Assembly (NCBI GenBank): GCA_938041275.1
Contig: CALISH010000142.1
Span: forward strand, 1 to 9,563
Length of the DNA: 9,563 nucleotides
Reading direction: 5' to 3'
Source: an uncultured Solobacterium sp.
GTDB lineage: Bacteria > Bacillota_I > Bacilli_A > Erysipelotrichales > Erysipelotrichaceae
The notes under the pieces are model-generated. The model saw only the letters and a list, made by a program, of their open reading frames with translations, searched no databases and had not been told where the DNA came from. Every line of letters starts with the position of its first letter. Position 1 is the first letter of the stretch. Positions 4,049 to 9,563 of the stretch are shown one piece after another. Made by a program: the position numbers and the translations under genes.

Positions 4049-6118
4049 ATGAAAGACTATTTAGCTAATGAAGTAAGAAATGTAGTGGTATTAGGACATT
4101 CTGGTGCTGGTAAGAGTTCTGTCATTGAAGCCTGCCTATATTTTACAAAGGCAATTGAACGTTATGGAAAGAATAACGATGGCACAACAGTACTGAACTA
4201 TGATCCTGAAGAAGGAAAGCGTGGCACATCAGTATATTGCCATATCGCACCTGTAGAATGGAAAGATAAGAAGATCAACTTTATCGATACACCAGGTTAT
4301 ATGGACTATGCGGGTGAAGAAGCGACTGGTTTAATGATGGGTGATAATGCCTTGATTGTTGTAAACGCAAAAGAAGGTATTGAAGCAGGTACAGAGCGCG
4401 CATGGCGTGAAGCAGTTTCTAAACAAAAGATTCCTACAATCTTCTTTATCAATAAGATGGATGTAGAAAATGCAAATTTCGATACAGTATATACTAGTAT
4501 TCGCGATAAGTTCGGTAAGTCAGTTATCCCATTTGAAGTACCAATCATTGAAAATGGTGCGGTTGTAGGTTCTGTCAATATCTTGCGCCGTAAAGCATGG
4601 TACTACAATGACCGCAATACAGCCAAGGAAGTACCATCTACCTTAATTGGTGAAGTAGAACGCTACTATAATGAAATCGCTGAAGCAATCGCAATGACTG
4701 ATGATGAACTCATGGAGAAATTCTTCTCAGGAGAAACATTTGATGAACATGAACTAGCCAAGGGCTTACGTATTGGTGTACGTAATGGTGATATCCGCCC
4801 TGTATATTGCGGTAGTGCAGAAAATCAAACAGGTATTGAACGTTTGTTAGACCTAATTACAGAATACTTCCCAAGTTACGCAGAGAAGGGAAGAATCCAA
4901 GCTGAAACACTCAAGGGCGATACAATCGATATGGAAACAAATGAAAACGAAGCACTCAGTGCATTTGTATTCAAAACTATTGTTGATCCATTTGTAGGTA
5001 AGGTTTCTTACTTAAAGGTAATGAGTGGCGTGCTCAACAGTGATAGCCAAGTATATAACTCCAAGAAAGATGTAACAGAAAAGATTAACCAGATTTACGT
5101 TATAAATGGTAAGTATCAGATTGGTGTAGGAAAGTTATTTACAGGTGATATCGGTGCAGTTGTTAAGTTACAGGCAACAGAAACTAATGATACATTATGC
5201 ACACGTTCTAGAGTTATTAAGTATCCAGATATTGAATATCCACATCCAATGTTAGGATATGCAATTCATCCAAAGACAAAGGCAGATGAAGATAAGTTAT
5301 CCAGTGGTATTCATAACCTGATGTTAGAAGACCATACAATTAAACTAGTTAATAACGAAGAGACACACGAACAGGTACTCTATGGTGTAGGTGATCAACA
5401 CATCGACTTGATTCTCTCTAAGTTAAAGAGTAAGTACAAAGTTGAAGTAACAACAGAAAAACCAACTGTACAGTATCGTGAGACAATCTCTGCAAAGGCT
5501 GAAGCACAAGGGAAATACAAGAAACAAAATGGTGGTGCTGGTCAGTATGGAGATGTTTGGGTAAGATTTGAACCAACAGATTCTGATGACATGGTATTTG
5601 CGGAAGAAGTATTTGGTGGTGCAGTTCCTAAACAGTACTTCCCACCAGTTGAACAAGGTTTACGTGACTGCATGAATAAGGGAGTCCTTGCAGGATATAA
5701 AGTAGTTGGTGTAAAAGCAACTCTATATGATGGATCATATCACCCAGTCGATTCCAAGGAAGTAGCCTTCAAAGAAGCTGCTAGACTTGCATATAATGCA
5801 GCGATGCCAAATGCGAAACCAGTGCTTCTAGAACCAATTGGTAAGGTTGTTGTGACTGCACCTGAAGACTATACAGGTACACTGATGGGAGACTTTACAA
5901 AGCGTCGTGGAATCATCTTAGATATGGGTACTGATGAAGATGGTCTGCAGGTTATTAGAGCAGAAGTTCCAATGGCAGAAATGTTAACATACGCAACAGA
6001 ATTACGTTCTATGACTCAGGGCCGTGGATCTTATGAATTAGCATTTGATCGCTATGAAGCAGCACCTCATGATGTAGCACAGAAAGTCATTGAAGCAAGA
6101 AAGAGCGAGAAAGAGTAA
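4049..6118 (+). CDS. EF-G-like translational GTPase, EF-G2 type (689 aa)
   Basis: This is a full-length EF-G architecture of 689 residues. The G domain has P-loop GHSGAGKSS (16-24), switch I KRGTS (57-61), G3 DTPGY (80-84), NKMD (135-138) and a GSAENQTG G5 region. Domains II-V follow, with the domain IV opening KKQNGGAGQYGDVWV and the tip region DGSYHPVDSKEVAF. Canonical EF-G has RGITI and DTPGH; here switch I is altered and the catalytic His is Tyr84. This is typical of the EF-G2 (EF-G-like) paralog family, not FusA, whose operon partners rpsL/rpsG/tuf are also absent. The role of such paralogs is poorly defined; altered or slow GTPase cycling on the ribosome is an inference. AGGAGG (4037-4042) precedes the ATG. 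A long hairpin follows the stop. Confidence 0.93.
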   Translation: MKDYLANEVRNVVVLGHSGAGKSSVIEACLYFTKAIERYGKNNDGTTVLNYDPEEGKRGTSVYCHIAPVEWKDKKINFIDTPGYMDYAGEEATGLMMGDNALIVVNAKEGIEAGTERAWREAVSKQKIPTIFFINKMDVENANFDTVYTSIRDKFGKSVIPFEVPIIENGAVVGSVNILRRKAWYYNDRNTAKEVPSTLIGEVERYYNEIAEAIAMTDDELMEKFFSGETFDEHELAKGLRIGVRNGDIRPVYCGSAENQTGIERLLDLITEYFPSYAEKGRIQAETLKGDTIDMETNENEALSAFVFKTIVDPFVGKVSYLKVMSGVLNSDSQVYNSKKDVTEKINQIYVINGKYQIGVGKLFTGDIGAVVKLQATETNDTLCTRSRVIKYPDIEYPHPMLGYAIHPKTKADEDKLSSGIHNLMLEDHTIKLVNNEETHEQVLYGVGDQHIDLILSKLKSKYKVEVTTEKPTVQYRETISAKAEAQGKYKKQNGGAGQYGDVWVRFEPTDSDDMVFAEEVFGGAVPKQYFPPVEQGLRDCMNKGVLAGYKVVGVKATLYDGSYHPVDSKEVAFKEAARLAYNAAMPNAKPVLLEPIGKVVVTAPEDYTGTLMGDFTKRRGIILDMGTDEDGLQVIRAEVPMAEMLTYATELRSMTQGRGSYELAFDRYEAAPHDVAQKVIEARKSEKE

Positions 6119-6123
6119 TCTTT

Positions 6124-6156
6124 TAGGTGGAAAGTTCATTTGAAACTTTCCACCTA
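6124..6156 (+). terminator. hairpin ending the ankyrin/EF-G2 operon
   Basis: TAGGTGGAAAGTT (6124-6136) and AACTTTCCACCTA (6144-6156) form a perfect 13-bp stem with a 7-base loop. Only ATTGCATTTT follows, so the T-tract is poor. It probably still ends the operon, and it abuts the -35 region of tRNA-Leu. Confidence 0.7.
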
Positions 6157-6185
6157 TTGCATTTTAAAAAGCAATCATATAAAAT
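6157..6185 (+). promoter_or_regulatory. promoter of tRNA-Leu
   Basis: TTGCAT (6157-6162), a 17-bp spacer, then TAAAAT (6180-6185). Transcription would start near 6192, just before the tRNA 5' end. Confidence 0.5.
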
Positions 6186-6193
6186 AATTGAGC

Positions 6194-6277
6194 GCCCCCG
6201 TGATGGAATTGGTAGACGTAGGGGACTCAAAATCCCCCGGTAGCGATACCGTGTCGGTTCGAGTCCGACCGGAGGCA
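6194..6277 (+). tRNA. tRNA-Leu (anticodon CAA)
   Basis: An 84-base class II tRNA. The anticodon stem is GGGGA/TCCCC around CTCAAAA, with anticodon CAA at 6228-6230. The long variable arm is CGGTA-gcga-TACCG (6238-6251). The T arm is GTCGG-TTCGAGT-CCGAC. The acceptor stem is GCCCCCG/CGGAGGC with discriminator A at 6277. CCA is not encoded. Positions 4 and 69 of the acceptor stem give a C-A mismatch where a T at position 4 would pair. It reads UUG codons. Confidence 0.95.
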
Positions 6278-6284
6278 CTAAATG

Positions 6285-6315
6285 ACGATTCAACATTTGT
6301 TGGGTCGTTTTTTTT
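6285..6315 (+). terminator. terminator of tRNA-Leu
   Basis: ACGATTCAAC (6285-6294) pairs with GTTGGGTCGT (6299-6308), with two T-G wobbles and an ATTT loop. A run of eight T at 6308-6315 follows. Confidence 0.9.
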
Positions 6316-6332
6316 CTTTGAGAGTATATCAA

Positions 6333-6360
6333 TTGCAATGCCAACCATGGTTGATACAAT
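6333..6360 (+). promoter_or_regulatory. promoter with internal palindrome, upstream of the peroxidase gene
   Basis: TTGCAA (-35, 6333-6338), a 16-bp spacer, then TACAAT (-10, 6355-6360), preceded by TGa as an extended -10. The spacer contains the perfect 12-bp palindrome CAACCATGGTTG (6342-6353). This is an ideal repressor position. It does not resemble a PerR or Fur box. Confidence 0.6.
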
Positions 6361-6387
6361 AGAACTAACCAAAGGAGAAAATTAATT

Positions 6388-6927
6388 ATGGGATTTTATG
6401 ATTATTATGTAACTGATGCCAAGGGCAATCAGATTTCTTTAAAAGAGTATGAAAATAAAGTGGTATTAGTAGTAAATACTGCTACTGCTTGTGGCTTTAC
6501 ACCGCAGTATGAGGAATTAGAAAAGCTTCATGAAAACTATAATGCACAAGGTTTAGAAATCCTTGATATTCCTTGTAACCAATTTGGTGGACAAGCACCT
6601 GGATCTGATGAAGAAATCCATGAGTTCTGTTCTTTACACTTCAATACAAGATTTCCACACATGCATAAGTCTGATGTAAATGGTGAAAATGAATTACCAT
6701 TATATACATTCTTGAAGAGTGAAAAGGGTTTCGAAGGATTTACAGGTGAAAAGGCAGACTTTATGAATGCGCACGTTAGTAACCTCGTTCCTAACTTTAG
6801 AGAAACTTCTGATATTAAGTGGAATTTCACGAAGTTCCTTGTTGACCGTAAGGGAAATGTAGTAGCTCGTTTTGAACCAACTGCTGATATGGCGGATGTA
6901 GAAAAAGCAATTCAAGAATTACTTTAA
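6388..6927 (+). CDS. glutathione peroxidase-family thiol peroxidase (179 aa)
   Basis: The 179 residues follow the GPx fold: strand KVVLVVNTATACGFT with the peroxidatic cysteine at Cys35, the IPCNQFGGQAPG block with Gln69, and the KWNFTKFLVDRKG block with Trp145/Asn146. These complete the Cys-Gln-Trp-Asn site. A cysteine in HEFCSLHF (Cys81) matches the resolving cysteine of the non-selenium, thioredoxin-dependent members, so the enzyme probably reduces hydrogen or lipid peroxides using thioredoxin rather than glutathione. No signal peptide is present, so it is cytoplasmic. AAGGAG at 6372-6377 precedes the ATG. It has its own promoter with a palindromic site, so regulation by a stress repressor is plausible. 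The SSB-like gene follows 66 bases downstream with no terminator between. Confidence 0.95.
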   Translation: MGFYDYYVTDAKGNQISLKEYENKVVLVVNTATACGFTPQYEELEKLHENYNAQGLEILDIPCNQFGGQAPGSDEEIHEFCSLHFNTRFPHMHKSDVNGENELPLYTFLKSEKGFEGFTGEKADFMNAHVSNLVPNFRETSDIKWNFTKFLVDRKGNVVARFEPTADMADVEKAIQELL

Positions 6928-6942
6928 TTTTTGGGGAGTTAT

Positions 6943-6998
6943 TTCATCTTCTGTGAATATATACGTAGAAGGATATTCTATGGAGGACAGAAGATGAA
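6943..6998 (+). promoter_or_regulatory. 12-bp inverted repeat covering the SSB-like start codon
   Basis: TTCATCTTCTGT (6943-6954) is the exact reverse complement of ACAGAAGATGAA (6987-6998), which contains the ATG start (6994-6996) of the SSB-like gene. Inside the loop GAATAT (6955-6960) can pair with ATATTC (6973-6978), leaving the GGAGG ribosome binding site in an 8-base bulge. The mRNA would thus fold with its start codon buried, suggesting translational control. Confidence 0.6.
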
Positions 6999-7311
6999 TG
7001 ATTTAAATGCAGTTGAAATTAAAGGGACAGTGATGTATGAACCTAGTGTTCGTAGCACAAAAAATGATTCCACAATGTCAACATTCTCAGTTTGTGTAAA
7101 ACACAATGAGCCAAGTAAAGCGAAGGACTATTTAAATGTGGTTGCGTGGGGAGATGTAGCGGATCAAGTTCGTGAAGAATTCCATGCGGGCACAAGAATT
7201 GGTATCAAAGGCCATCTTCGTAAGCAGTTTTACATGAAAGATGAAAATAAGAAGACCGTTGTGCAAATCGTTGCAGAGAAAATCTATCATCCAAAAGATG
7301 AAACTGAATAA
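6994..7311 (+). CDS. short single-stranded DNA-binding protein-like, OB fold (105 aa)
   Basis: The 105 residues resemble the OB-fold part of SSB: an EIKGTVMYEPSVRSTKNDSTMSTFSVCV strand pair, KDYLNVVAWGDVADQV (the conserved 'f..v.awg..Ae.v' element), GTRIGIKGHLRKQFYM, and VQIVAEKIY at the end. Housekeeping SSB has a long disordered tail and an acidic tip ending in a DDDIPF-like motif. This one stops right after the fold, as accessory or phage/plasmid-type SSBs do. The ATG at 6994 is chosen because GGAGG (6982-6986) lies 7 bases upstream; an in-frame TTG at 6931 has no such site. It could be cotranscribed with the peroxidase gene. A 12-bp inverted repeat covers the start. Confidence 0.85.
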   Translation: MNDLNAVEIKGTVMYEPSVRSTKNDSTMSTFSVCVKHNEPSKAKDYLNVVAWGDVADQVREEFHAGTRIGIKGHLRKQFYMKDENKKTVVQIVAEKIYHPKDETE

Positions 7312-7318
7312 GTTGTAT

Positions 7319-7343
7319 AAAAGTGCGTTGAACACGCACTTTT
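7319..7343. terminator. terminator after the SSB-like gene
   Basis: AAAAGTGCGT (7319-7328) and ACGCACTTTT (7334-7343) form a perfect 10-bp stem with loop TGAAC. It is symmetric, so usable on either strand. The plus-strand T-run is short (TTTT, then AATTTT). Confidence 0.75.
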
Positions 7344-7348
7344 AATTT

Positions 7349-7357
7349 TGATATAAT
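7349..7357 (+). promoter_or_regulatory. extended -10 promoter of the TRIC-type gene
   Basis: TG-A-TATAAT at 7349-7357 is a perfect extended -10. The best -35, TTGAAC at 7328-7333 (18-bp spacer), lies inside the loop of the preceding terminator. Confidence 0.65.
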
Positions 7358-7382
7358 ACGAACGGATTATAACGAGGATGAT

Positions 7383-8030
7383 ATGAATCAATACATATTT
7401 ATATTAGAAATAGTAGGTACCATTGCGTTTGCAATTTCGGGAGCACTAGTCGCAATGAAATCGAAGATGGACTTCTTTGGAGTAGTAATTATTGGGGTCA
7501 TTACTGCAACGTTTGGTGGAATTATGCGTGATATTGTATTAGGGAGTGTGCCACCAAGTGCATTTTCTAACCCAGTATATGTCGTTGTTGCGAGTATAAC
7601 TTCTGTTATCGTATTCTTATTTGCCTACTTCAATGTGAATACAAATAAGATTACGCAGAAAAATGCGTATAAGAATTTCTTGTTGATTGCTGATGCGATA
7701 GGATTGGGTGTATTTACAGCTGTTGGTGTGCGTGTAGCCTTCTTCTTGCATCCAACATCACATAGTTTTCTATTGGTATTCTGTGGTGTATTAACGGGTG
7801 TTGGTGGAGGTTTATTCCGTGATATCTGTGTAAACCAATTACCACAAATCTTTCATACGGATGTATATGCAATCGCCTCCATTATTGGCGCCATACCATG
7901 TGCAATGTTAATGCATGCAGGGAATATCTCACTTGGTATCTGGGTAGGAATTGGTGTGACAATCTTTGTAAGAGCAATGGCAATTCTACATAAATGGAGT
8001 TTACCGGTTGCTAAGAATATTCATGACTAG
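7383..8030 (+). CDS. TRIC-type / UPF0126 seven-helix membrane protein (215 aa)
   Basis: The 215 residues are mostly hydrophobic and show the internal duplication of the YadS/UPF0126 family, related to trimeric intracellular cation channels. Each half has a Gly-rich kinked helix ending in a GGxxRD signature: TFGGIMRDIVLG in the first half and GVGGGLFRDICVNQLP in the second. About seven membrane helices are expected. Prokaryotic members form trimeric cation channels permeable to K+ and Na+; the physiological substrate here is not known. GAGG at 7374-7377 precedes the ATG. The gene has its own extended -10 promoter. Its last 20 bases overlap the 3' end of the minus-strand ArdC-like gene, with no terminator between them. 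Confidence 0.92.
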   Translation: MNQYIFILEIVGTIAFAISGALVAMKSKMDFFGVVIIGVITATFGGIMRDIVLGSVPPSAFSNPVYVVVASITSVIVFLFAYFNVNTNKITQKNAYKNFLLIADAIGLGVFTAVGVRVAFFLHPTSHSFLLVFCGVLTGVGGGLFRDICVNQLPQIFHTDVYAIASIIGAIPCAMLMHAGNISLGIWVGIGVTIFVRAMAILHKWSLPVAKNIHD

Positions 8031-8712
8031 CATACATGTAATTAATTGTATCAATTAAAAAAGTAGTAATATGACGAATGACATTTAAGGCTTCTCTTAG
8101 ATCGTGATTCGTTTTTTGTTTTGCCCAAAGGGCAATAGAGGAAAAGCTATATTCACTTACGTCTATTCCATAGTAAAAACAAACACAATAGAGTATACTT
8201 TTCATTTCTATTTCACTCGTACAATATTTAGGGAAAGACGTATGAAGTAAATAATAGATGTAGTGTTGTAATGCATGTTTTATTTGTAGTGTAGTATCGT
8301 CTGTGACTATTTGAATGATAGAATCTATCTTTATCTTAGATAACATGGAACTTAGAATTCTATGTATCTGTTTTACATGTATATCAGTATGTGTTGGAAT
8401 GAATTCTTTGCCAACTGTATGCTTGATGTCGAAGACAGAGCGTACTTGGTTACTGTATCTATTATTTGGCAATAATGAAATAGCAGAGTAACCACGGCGG
8501 ACAATACGATGATATATTTGCCAAGCTTTGTATGTGAATACAACCGTAGCAGTAGGGCATTGTGTGAATATTAAGATGATATTTTCTAATGATTCTTCAT
8601 GAAAAAAACTTAATTGATTTAGAAATGTTAGGTAATTTTCCGGGAAGAAGATATTCGTTATATTATCTTGAATCATATGTAAAAGCTGTTGTTTTGTGAA
8701 TGATGTTTTCAT
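8011..8712 (-). CDS. diverged ArdC/LtrC-like protein with degenerate metallopeptidase motif (233 aa)
   Basis: The N-terminal half follows the ArdC ssDNA-binding domain block by block: NYLTFLNQLSFFHEESLENIILIFTQCPTAT (about residues 26-56; family FLxxmskFhxYSxxNxlLIxxQxPdAT), YKAWQ (61-65), IVRRGYSAISLLP (70-82; family VKKGEKGIkIlaP) and SVFDIKHTVGK (92-102; family xVFDvsqTeG). The C-terminal half follows the attached ImmA/IrrE-like domain: CVCFYYGIDVSEYSFSSIALWA (176-197), then REALNVIRHITTFLIDTI (206-223). The zinc site is broken: HEIAH is replaced by HALQH (146-150), so the catalytic Glu is lost, and EAES-like is EMKS (169-172). Such domains are typical of plasmid and ICE proteins, some with antirestriction activity; here the gene stands alone. 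The ATG at 8712 is preceded by GAGG six bases upstream; a TTG at 8724 is not. Its 3' end overlaps the converging gene by 20 bp. Homology assigned from memory of the motifs. Confidence 0.7.
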   Translation of the reverse strand: MKTSFTKQQLLHMIQDNITNIFFPENYLTFLNQLSFFHEESLENIILIFTQCPTATVVFTYKAWQIYHRIVRRGYSAISLLPNNRYSNQVRSVFDIKHTVGKEFIPTHTDIHVKQIHRILSSMLSKIKIDSIIQIVTDDTTLQIKHALQHYIYYLLHTSFPKYCTSEIEMKSILYCVCFYYGIDVSEYSFSSIALWAKQKTNHDLREALNVIRHITTFLIDTINYMYASHEYS

Positions 8713-8774
8713 AGGATACCTCAACTCCTATATACAGATGTACGATATAAAATCCCTAGAGCATTGATATCTAC

Positions 8775-8801
8775 TTGTTTTCGCTAAAAGCGTGATATAA
8801 T
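8775..8801 (+). promoter_or_regulatory. extended -10 promoter of the FakA-M-like gene
   Basis: TG-A-TATAAT at 8793-8801 is a perfect extended -10. TTGTTT at 8775-8780 would be a -35 at a short 15-bp spacing. Between them CGCT-AAA-AGCG (8782-8792) is a small palindrome that could be an operator. This 114-bp intergenic region also has to serve the divergent minus-strand gene, for which I see no clear promoter. Confidence 0.6.
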
Positions 8802-8826
8802 AACAGCATCTAATGGAGGTACTTAA

Positions 8827-9084
8827 ATGGAACAATTAGAGTTTAAATTTGATACACAGTTGTTGATTGATGGACATGATTTAGATGAAGATGTCATTAA
8901 TGACTATATTACAGAGAATTTTAGAGGTGACTGCTTATTGGTTGTTGGCGATGATACTTTAATCAAGATTCATTTCCATACAAATGAACCATGGAAGGTG
9001 CTTGAATATGCACAATCTATCGGTGATATCTATGATGTTGTTGTAGAGAATATGCAGCGTCAAGAAGAAGGTCTAAAGGGTTAA
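8827..9084 (+). CDS. stand-alone FakA/YloV middle-domain-like protein (85 aa)
   Basis: The 85 residues match only the central segment of the DAK2-domain fatty acid kinase FakA (YloV): FKFDTQLLIDGHDLDEDVI (6-24; family 'GYCTEfli.g..lde..'), GDCLLVVGDDTLIKIHFHTNEPWKVLEYAQSIGDI (34-68; family 'GDSlvVvgdd.lvKvHvHtndPgkvLeya...Gel'), and VVENMQRQ (72-79; family 'kieNMr.Q'). FakA works with FakB to phosphorylate fatty acids, and its middle domain has a metal site that includes the HxH pair. Here HFH (49-51) is kept, but the Cys of the GYCT element is Asp9. The kinase and C-terminal domains are absent. GGAGG (8815-8819), a good promoter and a terminator show this is a complete small gene rather than a fragment. 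A regulator or scaffold role is speculative. Confidence 0.75.
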   Translation: MEQLEFKFDTQLLIDGHDLDEDVINDYITENFRGDCLLVVGDDTLIKIHFHTNEPWKVLEYAQSIGDIYDVVVENMQRQEEGLKG

Positions 9085-9110
9085 AAAAACGAGGAAGTCC
9101 TCGTTTTTTT
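9083..9110. terminator. bidirectional terminator between convergent genes
   Basis: AAAAAAACGAGG (9083-9094) and CCTCGTTTTTTT (9099-9110) form a 12-bp perfect stem with an AAGT loop. It serves both the FakA-M-like gene (its TAA overlaps the left arm) and the minus-strand nnrD (its TAA overlaps the right arm). Confidence 0.92.
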
Positions 9111-9563
9111 AATACCCATTTTCATAGAAAAATTGATCAATAGCTTCGGGATAATCTTCTAGGTTCATATGCATTTTAGAATGATGAGCTGCAAGTTTAT
9201 CTGCAATATGACCATGTAGCCATACACCCATGCGTAAGCTAGTAAAGATATCACAATGATATGCAAGTAGTGCAGTTAACATACCAGTTAGTAAATCACC
9301 ACTGCCAGCTTGTGCTAATGATTCGTTACCGGTCTGATTGATATAGCATTGTCCATTTGGTGTAGCGATAATCGTATGTGCGGATTTTAGTACGATATAT
9401 ACTTTTAATTCCTTTGCATATTTTAATGCATAGTGCAAAGGATTACGCATGACTTCTTCCTTTTCTAAATGAAATAAATCTGCGAACTCTCCAATATGTG
9501 GTGTTAAGATAATTGGTGATTTTGCAAAGCGTAATTTCCAAGTGTTATATCGCAACATGCGTA
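9109..9563 (-). CDS. nnrD: ADP-dependent NAD(P)H-hydrate dehydratase, C-terminal part
   Basis: The minus-strand frame is open past the window edge; about 151 codons are seen, roughly the C-terminal half of a usual protein of about 280 residues. Present are SPIILTPHIGEFADLF (family 'pviLTPHpGEmarLl'), VLKSAHTIIATPNGQCYIN (family 'vLKGa.TvIa.pdG..yiN') and GNESLAQAGSGDLLTGML (family GN..matGGsGDvLtGi), which holds the catalytic Asp of the ribokinase-like fold. NnrD dehydrates damaged NAD(P)H hydrate using ADP and works with the epimerase NnrE, either fused or separate. Whether an N-terminal epimerase domain is fused here cannot be seen. The ATG at 9558 is internal, not the start. Confidence 0.9.
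   Translation of the reverse strand, partial: RMLRYNTWKLRFAKSPIILTPHIGEFADLFHLEKEEVMRNPLHYALKYAKELKVYIVLKSAHTIIATPNGQCYINQTGNESLAQAGSGDLLTGMLTALLAYHCDIFTSLRMGVWLHGHIADKLAAHHSKMHMNLEDYPEAIDQFFYENGY

Noticed and set aside
4306..4578. Antisense open frames inside the EF-G2, SSB, peroxidase and tRNA-Leu regions
   Set aside because: They are shadows of strongly supported genes on the other strand and lack start signals.
6931..6993. TTG start giving a longer SSB-like protein
   Set aside because: No ribosome binding site there, and the extra residues do not match SSB; GGAGG lies before the ATG at 6994.
8713..8724. TTG start for the ArdC-like gene
   Set aside because: The AGGAG is immediately adjacent with no spacing; the ATG at 8712 has GAGG six bases upstream.
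1..9563. CRISPR arrays or insertion sequences
   Set aside because: No regularly spaced repeats, transposase frames or IS-type terminal inverted repeats were seen.

Overview
The window reads as a low-GC Gram-positive (Firmicutes) chromosome. Genes have strong AGGAGG-type ribosome binding sites, several promoters are extended -10 (TGnTATAAT), intrinsic terminators are T-rich, and neither tRNA encodes CCA. The gene content (EF-G-like paralog, short SSB, TRIC-type channel, DAK/FakA-type domain) would fit Erysipelotrichia or a related lineage. That placement is an inference; no rRNA or marker gene fixes it.

Left end (1-1346): remains of a mobile element beside a tRNA-His gene. A phage gene lacking its start and its expected N-terminal membrane anchor runs to 423. 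It is followed by a self-contained cassette (own promoter, operator-like palindrome, two small genes, terminator) that looks like a toxin-antitoxin pair with a PemK/MazF-like toxin. Two terminators with a 13-bp identical stretch bracket the cassette, as in phage 'moron' insertions. An 11-bp sequence at the 3' end of tRNA-His (1336-1346) recurs at 67-77, just where the recognisable phage protein begins. I read these as att-like core repeats from integration at tRNA-His.

Middle (1496-6315): a YgjP-type metallopeptidase gene with a one-base frameshift, directly followed by an MscS-type channel gene. Next is a gene-poor stretch of about 310 bases holding a perfect cre-like palindrome, possible RNA structure, a 36-codon ORF and a terminator. 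Then comes a tight operon of an ankyrin-repeat protein and an EF-G-like GTPase (EF-G2 type, G3 motif DTPGY instead of DTPGH). A tRNA-Leu(CAA) with its own promoter and terminator follows.

Right part (6333-9563): a thiol peroxidase of the glutathione peroxidase family with a palindrome inside its promoter; a 105-residue SSB-like gene whose start codon lies in a 12-bp inverted repeat; and a TRIC/UPF0126 membrane protein gene. Converging on the last is a minus-strand gene that I recognise as a diverged ArdC/LtrC-type protein with a damaged metallopeptidase motif. Divergent from it is an 85-residue free-standing copy of the HxH-containing middle domain of FakA/YloV proteins. At the right edge, on the minus strand, is the C-terminal half of the NAD(P)H-hydrate dehydratase NnrD.

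The parts most likely to reward attention are the tRNA-His element remnant with its TA cassette, the stand-alone ArdC-like and FakA-M-like genes, the start-codon hairpin of the SSB-like gene, and the structured intergenic region before the ankyrin gene.
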